NCBI RefSeq assembly: GCF_947502065.1
Contig: NZ_CANMYE010000007.1
Span: forward strand, 99,132 to 163,131
Origin: an uncultured Pseudoteredinibacter sp.
Lineage (GTDB): Bacteria; Pseudomonadota; Gammaproteobacteria; Pseudomonadales; Cellvibrionaceae
Direction: 5' to 3'
Length of the DNA: 64,000 nucleotides
Positions within the stretch are counted from its first letter, which is position 1; each line of letters opens with the position of its first letter. The notes under the pieces are model-generated. The model did no database searches. It saw only the letters and a list, made by a program, of their open reading frames with translations, and was not told the DNA's origin. Shown here piece by piece: positions 10,032 to 17,553 of the stretch. A program made the translations under genes and the position numbers.

Positions 10032-10661
10032 ATGGACAGACGATTCTTCTTGCAAGCCCTCACGATGTTGGGAGGGAGTTATGCTACAGCGGCTATAGCC
10101 GGATTCGCAGACAGCTCTCAGGCGGCTGCCAAGCCTTTGGCGATAGGCCCATCCATTGACGAGCTTCCCTCTGATTTGTTCTCTGAGCAAGATCGCAAAG
10201 AGCTATCAGCTATGGCTGAAGTGATTATCCCTCGAACTGAAAGCCCTGGCGCGATTGATGCTGGGGTTCCCAGATTCATAGAGTATATGGTGCAGAATTG
10301 GCTCAATGAAGCGGAGCAACACGTTTTTCTGGAAGGCTTTCGCGCAACACAAAAGCACTGTTTAACTGAGTTTTCCAAAAGTTTTTCTGAGTTGAATTCA
10401 GATCAACAATTGGCAATCTTGGAGGGTTTGGAAGACAAGGCCAGCGATTCACCCTGGTATGATTTTGCCAATGTCCAGCGCCAGTACATTGAGGATGCGC
10501 CGTTTATTTGTCAGCTAAAAGAGCTGACTATCTTTGGCTTTTACTCTTCAGAGCTTGGTGCAAAGCAAGTTCTGCGGCACGATCCTATGCCGATGCAGTT
10601 CGATGGCGAGTTTGCTCTGGGCGAGGAAGACAGCAGTTGGTCGATGATTAGGACTATGTGA
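10032..10661 (+). CDS. gluconate 2-dehydrogenase subunit 3-like protein with Tat signal
   Basis: Small subunit of a periplasmic GMC-type dehydrogenase. The N-terminus MDRRFFLQALTMLGG is a twin-arginine signal (RRFFLQ) followed by an Ala-rich hydrophobic stretch. The rest fits the subunit 3 family (LSAMAEVIIPRTESPGA and GVPRFIEYM). I chose ATG 10032 over the in-frame ATG 9996 because AAGGA lies 7 bases upstream and the twin arginine then sits at the N-terminus. The large GMC subunit follows after 78 bases without its own signal peptide, so this subunit probably carries it across the Tat system as a folded complex. Confidence 0.88.
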   Translation: MDRRFFLQALTMLGGSYATAAIAGFADSSQAAAKPLAIGPSIDELPSDLFSEQDRKELSAMAEVIIPRTESPGAIDAGVPRFIEYMVQNWLNEAEQHVFLEGFRATQKHCLTEFSKSFSELNSDQQLAILEGLEDKASDSPWYDFANVQRQYIEDAPFICQLKELTIFGFYSSELGAKQVLRHDPMPMQFDGEFALGEEDSSWSMIRTM

Positions 10662-10739
10662 TTACTCGAAGTGTGATGCCAATTACAAGTAGCTAGAGCA
10701 AAGAATAACAAGAGCGAAAAGCACAATACGGGAATAGCG

Positions 10740-12434
10740 GTGCAAGAGAATAATAAAAAATATGATGCTATCGTCATCGGTTCTGGAATTTCAGGTGGCT
10801 GGGCGGCCAAAGAATTGTGTGAAAAAGGCTTAAAGGTCCTTGTTCTAGAGCGTGGCCGTGATATACAGCATGGCGTGGACTATCTTGGTGAGCACGCCCC
10901 CCCTTGGAAAATCCCCTTCGCCAACAAGGCGGATCGTAAGCGTGATGTAGACGATTACCCTATTCAAAGCCAATGTTACGCTTTTGATGCGGCCACCAAA
11001 GCTTTTTTTACCAAGGATAGCGAAACGCCTTATCAGCAGGATGGCGATAAGCCTTATCACTGGATTAGGGCAAACGGTGTCGGTGGCCGATCGTTAATTT
11101 GGGGGCGGCAAACTTATCGTTGGAGTGAATTCGACTTTAAAGCCAATACAGTAGATGGCCATGGCTGTGAGTGGCCGATTGCCTATGATGATTTAAAAGA
11201 TTGGTATAGCTATGTAGAAAAATTTGTCGGTATCTCGGGTGCTAAAGAAGGCTTGCCAGAATTACCTGATAGCGAATTTCTGCCAGCAATGGATATGTAC
11301 GCCCTTGAAAAAACCATCAAGGGTCGGCTCAATAAGTATATGCCCGAAGTGACTATGACGATGGGTCGCACAGCCATACTTACTGAAAACCACAATGGTC
11401 GAGCGGCTTGCCATTATTGCGGGCCCTGTCCCAGAGGTTGTTCAACAGGCAGCTATTTTAGTAGCCAAAGTTCCACTTTGCCAGCAGCACGGGCCACTGG
11501 GAATTTAGAGCTTCGCCCAAACAGCGTTGTCGAAAAGCTCATTTATGATTCAAGTAGTAATCGAGTCACGGCGGTACAAATCATCGATGCTAATAGCAAA
11601 GAGCGTCTAAGTTTTTCGGCCGATCTCGTATTCTTATGTGCTTCCACATTGGCCAGTACTCAGATTTTATTGAATTCCAAGTCGGAGCAGTTTCCTAACG
11701 GCTTGGCCAATAGTAGCGGTACTTTAGGTCGCTATTTGATGGATCATTTTAAGATGCAGCATGTGGCGGTATTTGCCGATAATCTCGATCACTATTATAA
11801 GGGCTTTCGCCCAACCGGGACCTATATACCACGCTTCAAAAATCTACCTGGAAAAGAGCAAACGGATTACTTGCGTGGCTTTGGTTTACAGGCTGATCCA
11901 GTTCGGCCTGATTGGCGCTTCCACTTTAATCAAAAGGGCTTTGGCAAAAGCCTCAAAGATAACTTGCGTAAGCCTGCACCTTATTGGGTTTGGGTGTTGG
12001 GTGCTTTTGGGGAATGCCTTCCAAATGCTAACAATCGAGTCGAGCTCGATGAAAGCAAGCGCGATGAGTTTGGGATTCCCCAAATCAAAGTGTCAATGAG
12101 CTTCGGTGAGAATGAGCATCAGATGGCTGAAGATATTATAAAAAGTAGTGACAAAATATTTAAAGCGGCCGGTGCAGTCTATATAGAGACTACAGAAAAA
12201 CTGAGTGTACCTGGCAGCTCGATTCACGAGATGGGTACTGCAAGAATGGGCAAGGATCCAAAAACATCGGTGCTGAATGCTTGGAATCAGAGCCATGATG
12301 TGCCCAACTTATTCGTAACGGATGGGGCCTGTATGGCGTCTAGCTCTTGTGTAAATCCATCGTTAACTTATATGGCGCTTACTGCGCGAGCCTGCGACTA
12401 TGCCGTATCGCAATGGCAGCAGGGTAATATTTAG
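10740..12434 (+). CDS. GMC-family FAD oxidoreductase (sugar/glycoside dehydrogenase large subunit)
   Basis: Flavoprotein dehydrogenase, probably oxidising a sugar or glycoside. FAD-binding VIGSGISGGWAAKELC is near residues 12-28 and a GVGGRSLIWGRQ loop near 115. A cysteine-rich insertion CHYCGPCPRGC at about 223-233 and the C-terminal HEMGTARMG plus NPSLTYMALTARA segments are characteristic of bacterial GMC dehydrogenases. The start is GTG. Length 564 is normal. It lies between the Tat-bearing subunit 3 and a ThuA-like protein; that trio is known for C3-oxidation of glycosides in other bacteria. Substrate is not determinable here, and no cytochrome c subunit is present. Confidence 0.9.
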   Translation: MQENNKKYDAIVIGSGISGGWAAKELCEKGLKVLVLERGRDIQHGVDYLGEHAPPWKIPFANKADRKRDVDDYPIQSQCYAFDAATKAFFTKDSETPYQQDGDKPYHWIRANGVGGRSLIWGRQTYRWSEFDFKANTVDGHGCEWPIAYDDLKDWYSYVEKFVGISGAKEGLPELPDSEFLPAMDMYALEKTIKGRLNKYMPEVTMTMGRTAILTENHNGRAACHYCGPCPRGCSTGSYFSSQSSTLPAARATGNLELRPNSVVEKLIYDSSSNRVTAVQIIDANSKERLSFSADLVFLCASTLASTQILLNSKSEQFPNGLANSSGTLGRYLMDHFKMQHVAVFADNLDHYYKGFRPTGTYIPRFKNLPGKEQTDYLRGFGLQADPVRPDWRFHFNQKGFGKSLKDNLRKPAPYWVWVLGAFGECLPNANNRVELDESKRDEFGIPQIKVSMSFGENEHQMAEDIIKSSDKIFKAAGAVYIETTEKLSVPGSSIHEMGTARMGKDPKTSVLNAWNQSHDVPNLFVTDGACMASSSCVNPSLTYMALTARACDYAVSQWQQGNI

Positions 12435-12453
12435 ATCTTATTAGGAAAGGACA

Positions 12454-13284
12454 ATGGCTAAGATTTTACGCACAACGCTGCTTTTTACCGCAATAGCAGT
12501 TTTCGCGATTGCAGGCTATGTGGTTTATCAGATGTGGCGCTATGAGCTCTTCAAGGCGCCTGTTTATGAGGAAGTTCCACCTACCCTGCCAGTAATGTCG
12601 GGTGGAAGCAAAGTATTGGTGTTTTCGAAAACCAATAGCTTTCGACATATAGAGGCGATCCCAGCTGTAGAATCTCTGTTTAAAAACTTCGCGGATAAAC
12701 ATGATTGGAGTCTTTTTATCACAGAAAATGGAGCGATACACCAGGCTGATTTATTGGATAAATTTGATTTAGTTGTTTGGAATAATGTCACCGGCGATGT
12801 GTTGACAGAGGAGCAACGTGAAGCTTTAAAAAATCATATGGACGGTGGCGGCAGCTTCCTTGCGCTACATGGTACTGGCGGTAATGAACATTACGATTGG
12901 TCTTGGTTTCCTAAGCATTTGATAAAAGCTCAGTTTATAGGGCACCCAATGTTCCCGCAGTTTAGAGACGGCACCTTAACAATCGAAGATAGAAGTCATT
13001 TCGTAACTAAGCATTTTTCGGCAAGCAAAGCTTGGCATGAAGAATGGTATAGCTTTGATAAAAGCCCAAGAGACGAAGTAACAGTACTCATTAGTGTTGA
13101 TGAGACAGAGTACGATGTGCCAGATTCTTTAAAAATGGGTAAGGATCACCCTTTGGTCTGGCATCACAAGGTTGGTAAGGGTACGGTGTTTTTCAGCGCG
13201 CTTGGCCACTTAGCGGAAGCCTATGAAGATGAAGAATATAAAACCTTATTAGAGCAAGCATCAATCTGGCTTTTGGATCAATAA
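12454..13284 (+). CDS. ThuA-like domain protein, membrane-anchored or exported
   Basis: ThuA-like proteins are glutamine-amidotransferase-fold proteins found in sugar operons (trehalose utilisation in rhizobia). An N-terminal hydrophobic segment (about 6-26) suggests export or anchoring. The ThuA core is plain: VLVFSKTNSFRHIEAIP, LVVWNNVTGDVLTEEQ, the HGTGG turn and FIGHPMFPQF, followed by late HPLVWHHKVGKGTVFFSALGH. It starts 19 bases after the GMC gene behind AGGAAAGGAC, so it is in the same operon. A role in processing oxidised (3-keto) sugars is inference from neighbours. Confidence 0.87.
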   Translation: MAKILRTTLLFTAIAVFAIAGYVVYQMWRYELFKAPVYEEVPPTLPVMSGGSKVLVFSKTNSFRHIEAIPAVESLFKNFADKHDWSLFITENGAIHQADLLDKFDLVVWNNVTGDVLTEEQREALKNHMDGGGSFLALHGTGGNEHYDWSWFPKHLIKAQFIGHPMFPQFRDGTLTIEDRSHFVTKHFSASKAWHEEWYSFDKSPRDEVTVLISVDETEYDVPDSLKMGKDHPLVWHHKVGKGTVFFSALGHLAEAYEDEEYKTLLEQASIWLLDQ

Positions 13285-13292
13285 AATTTCTA

Positions 13293-13314
13293 GGGCTAAG
13301 TACTTACTTAGCCC
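13293..13314. terminator. candidate convergent terminator hairpin
   Basis: GGGCTAAG at 13293-13300 pairs with CTTAGCCC at 13307-13314 between the ThuA-like gene and the oppositely transcribed small membrane gene, whose stop it overlaps. A modest GCTTTATT follows on the plus strand and a short TTTT follows on the minus strand, so it could serve both, but neither U tract is strong. Confidence 0.5.
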
Positions 13315-13565
13315 GCTTTATTGTGCTTCCACAGCCACAATGAAAATGTCAGAAAAAGGCCAGCTGCGATTGCACTGAGCTCAAAATAATCCCACCTTGG
13401 ATAATAAGCCGAAGCTGCCTTGATTGCAGCGTATAGATAATATAGTGGCTCAAAGCTCAAGCTGTGATATAGATTCAATAATAGTGAGCTAGTCGAAGGT
13501 AATAGGAATAATAAAAACGAGCTCAAAAGAGCACCATATATTCCTGGTCGAACCCAATCTGTCAT
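13308..13565 (-). CDS. small predicted membrane protein
   Basis: Unrecognised protein of 85 residues. It has two or three hydrophobic segments (about 9-33 and 62-80) separated by an aromatic, Tyr-rich stretch (LYYLYAAIKAASAYYPRW), and ends with WLWKHNKAG, suggesting a cytoplasmic basic tail. AAAAGGGGGA lies just upstream of the ATG on its strand. It is convergent with the ThuA-like gene and divergent from the AhpD-like gene. No function can be given. Confidence 0.55.
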   Translation of the reverse strand: MTDWVRPGIYGALLSSFLLFLLPSTSSLLLNLYHSLSFEPLYYLYAAIKAASAYYPRWDYFELSAIAAGLFLTFSLWLWKHNKAG

Positions 13566-13774
13566 AAATCCCCCTTTTATTGCATAAGCAAATTTTACGC
13601 AGTTTAAGCCAGTTTGTCATAAATAATTCATGCATTGCCTAGGCAACATCATTCTTTTAACGCCCGTCTAATAAGCGTTGAAGTTATGGGTTTTTGTACT
13701 ACACCTTAAGAAATAAGGTGCAGAGTAAAGTAAAAGCTCGGCCGATTGATTAGTTAGAAAAAGTGGACACTGCA

Positions 13775-14341
13775 ATGGAATACTTTCCAATAATGCTTGA
13801 AGAAGACTTTGAGCAAACTTATCCAGAAATACACCGAGAAGTCTGCGAAGTCTTAGGTATGGGTTTTGTGCCCAATATCTTTCGTTGTTTAACCAATGTT
13901 AGTCCAGAGCTTGCATTGGCTTCTTGGGGAATGGTGAAAAATAACCTGTGCAGTGGTGAGCTTTCGCGAGTAAGTAAGGAAATTTTGTTTTCCTATATCG
14001 CGTTTAAACGAAATTGCCAGTATTGCCATGTGGCACATCATGCAATGGCTCTAAAGTTTGGGCATGATGATCAGGGCATTATTGAAATTGTGAATGATAT
14101 CAATACGGTTCGAAATCCCGTTCTTAAAAGCGTTCTTCAGTTTGCGGATATTTGCCTAGAAAAGGATTTTAACGCCACTGTCGACCACTATGAGGAATTG
14201 GAAGATATAGGATTAGAAAAAGAAGAAGTCATTGAATTAATCGGAATGGTGTCCTGTTCCCTCTATATGGTTAATCTAGCCGATAGCTTATCCGTAGATA
14301 TTGACAAGCGCTTTACTGACTACACCGAAAATGCGGCCTAG
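13775..14341 (+). CDS. carboxymuconolactone decarboxylase/AhpD-like protein
   Basis: All-helical AhpD-fold protein of about 188 residues. The redox motif CQYCHVAHHAMALKF (CxxC followed by a His three residues on) matches the AhpD-type active site used for peroxide or alkylhydroperoxide reduction. I prefer ATG 13775 (AGTGGA 7 bases upstream) to GTG 13763, which lacks a ribosome site. It is followed after 23 bases by a GGDEF-EAL protein, so redox sensing and c-di-GMP signalling may be linked here; that is inference. Confidence 0.82.
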   Translation: MEYFPIMLEEDFEQTYPEIHREVCEVLGMGFVPNIFRCLTNVSPELALASWGMVKNNLCSGELSRVSKEILFSYIAFKRNCQYCHVAHHAMALKFGHDDQGIIEIVNDINTVRNPVLKSVLQFADICLEKDFNATVDHYEELEDIGLEKEEVIELIGMVSCSLYMVNLADSLSVDIDKRFTDYTENAA

Positions 14342-14364
14342 CATTAAGCTAGAAAGGTAATTCT

Positions 14365-16299
14365 GTGACTATTGAAGCGTCGCCAGGAAAAAATGGCACT
14401 GAGTCTATCTTGGAGGCTGTAGCTACCTTAAGCGATGAAAACCAAGCGAGGGGTAACGAGGCGGTAGAGGCAGCGCTTCGCAATTCTAGCCTACTAGATC
14501 TGAGCGATATGATCAGTGTGGATAGTAATTTCAATCGAGATTTGAAGTTTATTCACAAGAATGTTCGCTTTTCTATTGATATTCATAATCTGTACCTCCT
14601 TCGTCAAACGCGAGGTATGTACTGGGAGTATAAATGTGTTCTCAAGCAGCACCGTTTTTGTCGAGAAGAAGGCTGGAAAAGAGTACCCACTAGCCTGAAC
14701 AATCGAGTGGAAGTACTTGTCGGCATGAGGTTGCGCATAGCCGAACATGCTGCTGCAAACGATGGCGAGCGAGAGCCTCTTTTGCAGGAGCTTTTTGGTT
14801 CTTCTAATATGCATTTCGAGAGCTTTCGCTATGACCGAGGGGGCGTACTTTTCACGCCTAGCGACGAGACCCTATATACTGAATTCGATAAAAGCTATCT
14901 CAGTAATATCGCCTCTATTATTTCCTTTTGTGTAGAAAAAGATTCCTCTGGCCGCTTTTTAGCGGATGTCTATCAGCACTTACAAAATACCGCAGATCAA
15001 GTTAAGGCGGCTAATGAGGAAGATGTTTCAGCTTCGATTCCAACCGCCTATTTGGAAGAAAGCTCCGGCCTTCCTAATCAGGCAGGTTTGCTTCGATTAA
15101 TGCATCATCTTATTGATAGTGCATGCGAAAAATTTTACCTGGTTGTTCTTTCTATCGATAAGTTCGCTTATTTTTGTAATTTATTTGATAGTGAGACCAA
15201 GCAAAAACTGCTGGCTAAGACAGTCGCAAGAATACAATCAGTGCTTGGCCAAAATAGTAGCCTATCTCATATTGGTCATAGTGAGCTGGCCTTTATTGTT
15301 TTGGATACTGATGAATCCTCTGTGGTGCAGTCCATACATGAGATCACAAATGCCTTTTCAGAAGATGTACAGGTTGATGATGTTCAAGTTCGTTTTGAAA
15401 TAAGCGCTGGCTTGTGTTCATTTCCTGATTGTGAACAGTCTGCTGAAACGCTATTAAAGATGGCTAATGTCGCTCTTTATCGTGCAACACAAAAAAGCAG
15501 CGAGCGTTTAGTTGCCTATCGTAAAGGCATGGAAAACACCTTGCGCTTACATGTCGAGCTTGGTCGCTCCATAAGGCAGGCCATAGATCGAGATGAATTT
15601 GAGGTTTTCTTTCAGCCGATTGTGGGGGCAGAAGAAGGTTCAAAAGTGTGCCACTTCGAATCTTTGGTGCGATGGATTCATCCTGTCGAAGGCATGATAT
15701 CCCCGGTGTTATTTATTGAAATTGCTGAGGCTAGTGGTGATATTATCCATCTTGGATATTGGGTGGTAGAGCGAGTTTGTCAGCACCTGGTAAAACCAGA
15801 GGTGCCCAGCGATATCCAGGTTTCTATTAATCTATCACCAGTGCAACTTCGCGAATCCAAGCTGGCCGATAGAATGCTTGAGATTTTGCAAAAGTACGGG
15901 GTGTCGGCTGAAAGAATCAGTTTCGAAATTACCGAGACCGCCGCAATGTTAGACCCATCACTGACTCGGCAGCGGTTTGATGAGCTAAACCGAGCGGGCT
16001 TTCAATTATCGGTGGATGATTTCGGTACCGGCCACTCATCCTTAAGCTACCTATTAAACTTTTCTTTTAAGTATCTGAAAATTGATAAAAGCTTTATCGA
16101 CCAGAGTGGCACTGACGAAGGATATGCAGTCATAGCAGGCGGCATGATCAATATGGCACATCAATTAGGTATGACGGTCATATGTGAAGGTATTGAGACT
16201 CAGGGCCAGCGGGAAATGGTGAGGCGTTGGGGCGCAGATTACATTCAAGGTTACTTAATCGATAGGCCAAACCCAATAGATTACTACTATCAGAAATGA
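14365..16299 (+). CDS. GGDEF-EAL protein, probable c-di-GMP phosphodiesterase with degenerate GGDEF
   Basis: 644-residue cytoplasmic signalling protein starting with GTG behind AGAAAGG. Residues 1-220 form an N-domain I do not recognise, with no transmembrane segment. A GGDEF domain follows at about 240-385, but the GGDEF signature is replaced by GHSEL, so cyclase activity is unlikely. The EAL domain (about 400-640) keeps the residues needed for c-di-GMP hydrolysis: ESLVRW (variant EAL), NLSPVQL, ETAAM, DDFGTGHSSL, KIDKSFI, EGIET and QGYLIDRP. Predicted role: lowering c-di-GMP in response to a signal sensed by the N-domain. Likely co-transcribed with the upstream AhpD-like gene. Confidence 0.9.
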   Translation: MTIEASPGKNGTESILEAVATLSDENQARGNEAVEAALRNSSLLDLSDMISVDSNFNRDLKFIHKNVRFSIDIHNLYLLRQTRGMYWEYKCVLKQHRFCREEGWKRVPTSLNNRVEVLVGMRLRIAEHAAANDGEREPLLQELFGSSNMHFESFRYDRGGVLFTPSDETLYTEFDKSYLSNIASIISFCVEKDSSGRFLADVYQHLQNTADQVKAANEEDVSASIPTAYLEESSGLPNQAGLLRLMHHLIDSACEKFYLVVLSIDKFAYFCNLFDSETKQKLLAKTVARIQSVLGQNSSLSHIGHSELAFIVLDTDESSVVQSIHEITNAFSEDVQVDDVQVRFEISAGLCSFPDCEQSAETLLKMANVALYRATQKSSERLVAYRKGMENTLRLHVELGRSIRQAIDRDEFEVFFQPIVGAEEGSKVCHFESLVRWIHPVEGMISPVLFIEIAEASGDIIHLGYWVVERVCQHLVKPEVPSDIQVSINLSPVQLRESKLADRMLEILQKYGVSAERISFEITETAAMLDPSLTRQRFDELNRAGFQLSVDDFGTGHSSLSYLLNFSFKYLKIDKSFIDQSGTDEGYAVIAGGMINMAHQLGMTVICEGIETQGQREMVRRWGADYIQGYLIDRPNPIDYYYQK

Positions 16300-16378
16300 T
16301 AACGACGAGCCATTGCGCATCAGAGTGTAGTTTTTTGAAGATCTAGGTGACAAATTTAGGGTGTGAGTAAGAAATAGC

Positions 16379-16406
16379 TTACAATGTTAATGATAATCAT
16401 TATTAT
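16379..16406 (+). promoter_or_regulatory. promoter with Fur-type box for first small RNA
   Basis: TTACAA (16379-16384), a 16-base spacer and TATTAT (16401-16406) form a sigma-70 type promoter. Overlapping it, 16386-16404 matches the classical 19-bp Fur consensus GATAATGATAATCATTATC at 17 of 19 positions by eye. A Fur-iron repressor bound there would cover the promoter, so expression should rise in iron starvation. Transcription is predicted to start at about 16412-16414, exactly where the RNA's 5' hairpin begins. Confidence 0.8.
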
Positions 16407-16412
16407 TAACTC

Positions 16413-16508
16413 TAGCTGATAGGTGACTGTCAGCTGGAAGCGGCTTATGCCACTTCTCCTTATCAGGCTAATCACGGTTGTCGGCCATCTTCGGGTGGCC
16501 GTTTTTTT
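16413..16508 (+). ncRNA. PrrF/RyhB-type iron-responsive small RNA, copy 1
   Basis: Predicted RNA of about 96 nt. A 5' hairpin (16414-16422 with 16427-16435, 9 pairs including one G-U, loop GTGA) is followed by a single-stranded core, then an intrinsic terminator. The core at 16451-16485 is identical over 35 nt to copy 2. It contains TATCAGGCTAATCACGGTT, which I recall, unverified, from the Pseudomonas PrrF core. With a Fur-type promoter, the same hairpin-core-terminator layout and a tandem partner, a PrrF-like role in repressing iron-using proteins under iron limitation is the best reading. It has no credible coding frame. Confidence 0.8.
16482..16508 (+). terminator. intrinsic terminator of small RNA copy 1
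   Basis: CGGCCATC (16482-16489), loop TTCG, GGTGGCCG (16494-16501) followed by seven T. Eight pairs including one G-U, with a stable UUCG tetraloop. Confidence 0.9.
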
Positions 16509-16742
16509 GCTCTTCGGCAATTATCTGCTGCTTTAAAATTCAAAGCGCAAATTTTAGGCTGACACGTTTGTCGGTTCTTATGTGCGCTACGTTATAGCGT
16601 AGCTGCGAGGGCGAGTGTATCCCAAGCCCTTACCCTTTGTTAATAAAATTCATCGATACCCAGTATTTGTTCTATACATTCGATAGATGATCGAACCTAA
16701 TGGCGGAAATTTGTACAGAGTGAGCCGCAATCCTATTTAAAT

Positions 16743-16791
16743 AAAAATAATTATCATTAATGCTTGCAATACAAATGAGAATCGTTATTAT
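16743..16791 (+). promoter_or_regulatory. promoter with two Fur-like sites for second small RNA
   Basis: TTGCAA (16764-16769), a 16-base spacer and TATTAT (16786-16791) repeat the promoter architecture of copy 1. Two Fur-like 19-mers lie here, at 16743-16761 and 16771-16789, each about 13/19 to the consensus by eye. The second overlaps the -10 region. The predicted start at about 16798 coincides with the 5' hairpin of the RNA. Confidence 0.72.
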
Positions 16792-16797
16792 TGTAAC

Positions 16798-16896
16798 CGT
16801 TGTCGCTAAGGCGGCAACTTGAAGCGGCTTTTCGAGTCACTTCTCCTTATCAGGCTAATCACGGTTGTCGGCTACCCTCGGGTAGCCGTTTTTTTT
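16798..16896 (+). ncRNA. PrrF/RyhB-type iron-responsive small RNA, copy 2
   Basis: Predicted RNA of about 99 nt, paralogous to copy 1 located 385 bases upstream. The 5' hairpin differs in sequence but not in form (16799-16806 with 16811-16818, loop TAAG). GAAGCGGCTT is shared, the 35-nt core at 16838-16872 is identical, and the terminator stem has changed on both sides while staying paired. Divergence in the stems with strict identity in the core is what selection on an antisense-pairing region would produce. The T-run ends one base before a GGGGTCAGACCCC element. Confidence 0.8.
16869..16896 (+). terminator. intrinsic terminator of small RNA copy 2
   Basis: CGGCTACC (16869-16876), loop CTCG, GGTAGCCG (16881-16888), then eight T. 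The stem is a perfect 8-bp helix. Confidence 0.92.
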
Positions 16897-16897
16897 G

Positions 16898-16973
16898 GGG
16901 GTCAGACCCCATTCTTAATTAGAAAGTCTAAACTGAGTAGCTCAGCTTTTTATTTGAAACGGGGTCTGACCCC
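16898..16973. repeat. GGGGTCAGACCCC-bounded element, copy 1
   Basis: A 76-bp unit starts with GGGGTCAGACCCC (16898-16910) and ends with its exact reverse complement GGGGTCTGACCCC (16961-16973). Each 13-mer is itself almost palindromic. The AT-rich interior shares short blocks (CTTAA, AGAAAG-CTAAAC) with the other two copies. It lies between the second small RNA and the first four-cysteine gene. No transposase is present, so it is non-autonomous. Confidence 0.9.
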
Positions 16974-16990
16974 AATGGCGAGCCCCCCTA

Positions 16991-17422
16991 TTAGGTGCAA
17001 GGACTAGTATCTAGGCTATAGCTTACTTGTACTCTAACCCCTTGAGCTGGATTGCTTGTTTCTTTTGTTATTGTCAGAAGCTCACTTGAGCCCCAGCTAT
17101 CCATATCATTAAAGATATTACAGTATGATTCCCTAATGGCATTTAGCTCTTGATTGCTGAGGCGCTGTTTATTTAAGTGTTCCTTATTGATCTCAAGATG
17201 CTCCTGACACGTTTTTGCGTGAGTAAAGGTCATCTCTCCATATGAATTGTTCTCGTAATAAAGCAAAGAGATTTTAGCTTCAGCGTCACCAAATGCTAAA
17301 CAGAAATTGCTCATCGATTGGACTGGGAGGAGTATTTTTTCCCATGCATTGCCATTTAGCTCACTACTATTGGTTTGATAGCTCAAAAGTAGCGATAAAG
17401 ATATGAGGATGGTTCTAAGCAT
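16991..17422 (-). CDS. small exported four-cysteine protein, paralogue A
   Basis: Unrecognised 143-residue protein with an N-terminal hydrophobic signal-like segment (about 3-16). Four cysteines (41, 72, 101, 142) have the same spacing, within one residue, as in the neighbouring paralogue, and the blocks FCLAFGDAE, ESYCNIFND and SYSLDTSPC align with YCLAFDDVA, AAYCHLYNA and TFRFDKNPC. Two disulfides in the periplasm are a reasonable inference. The gene is bracketed by GGGGTCAGACCCC elements on both sides. No strong ribosome site is seen upstream of ATG 17422. Function unknown. Confidence 0.7.
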   Translation of the reverse strand: MLRTILISLSLLLSYQTNSSELNGNAWEKILLPVQSMSNFCLAFGDAEAKISLLYYENNSYGEMTFTHAKTCQEHLEINKEHLNKQRLSNQELNAIRESYCNIFNDMDSWGSSELLTITKETSNPAQGVRVQVSYSLDTSPCT

Positions 17423-17460
17423 TGAGGTGCCAGCTTCGTTTCACTATTGGGGGCTAGTAT

Positions 17461-17535
17461 GGGGTCAGACCCCTTACTAAATAAGAAAGCCTATGTTGAT
17501 CAAATCGTTTGTTTTTTAAACTGGGATCTGACCCC
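17461..17535. repeat. GGGGTCAGACCCC-bounded element, copy 2
   Basis: A 75-bp unit from GGGGTCAGACCCC (17461-17473) to GGGATCTGACCCC (17523-17535; one mismatch to the perfect inverted copy). It separates the two paralogous four-cysteine genes. The interior contains AAATAAGAAAGCCTA, like copy 1. Confidence 0.9.
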
Positions 17536-17553
17536 GTGGTTTGCCCAGGGGTC

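Noticed and set aside
16451..16872. The 35-nt duplicated core as an ordinary dispersed repeat
   Set aside because: Both copies share promoter, hairpin and terminator context in the same order, and the stems covary, which points to an RNA gene rather than a passive repeat.
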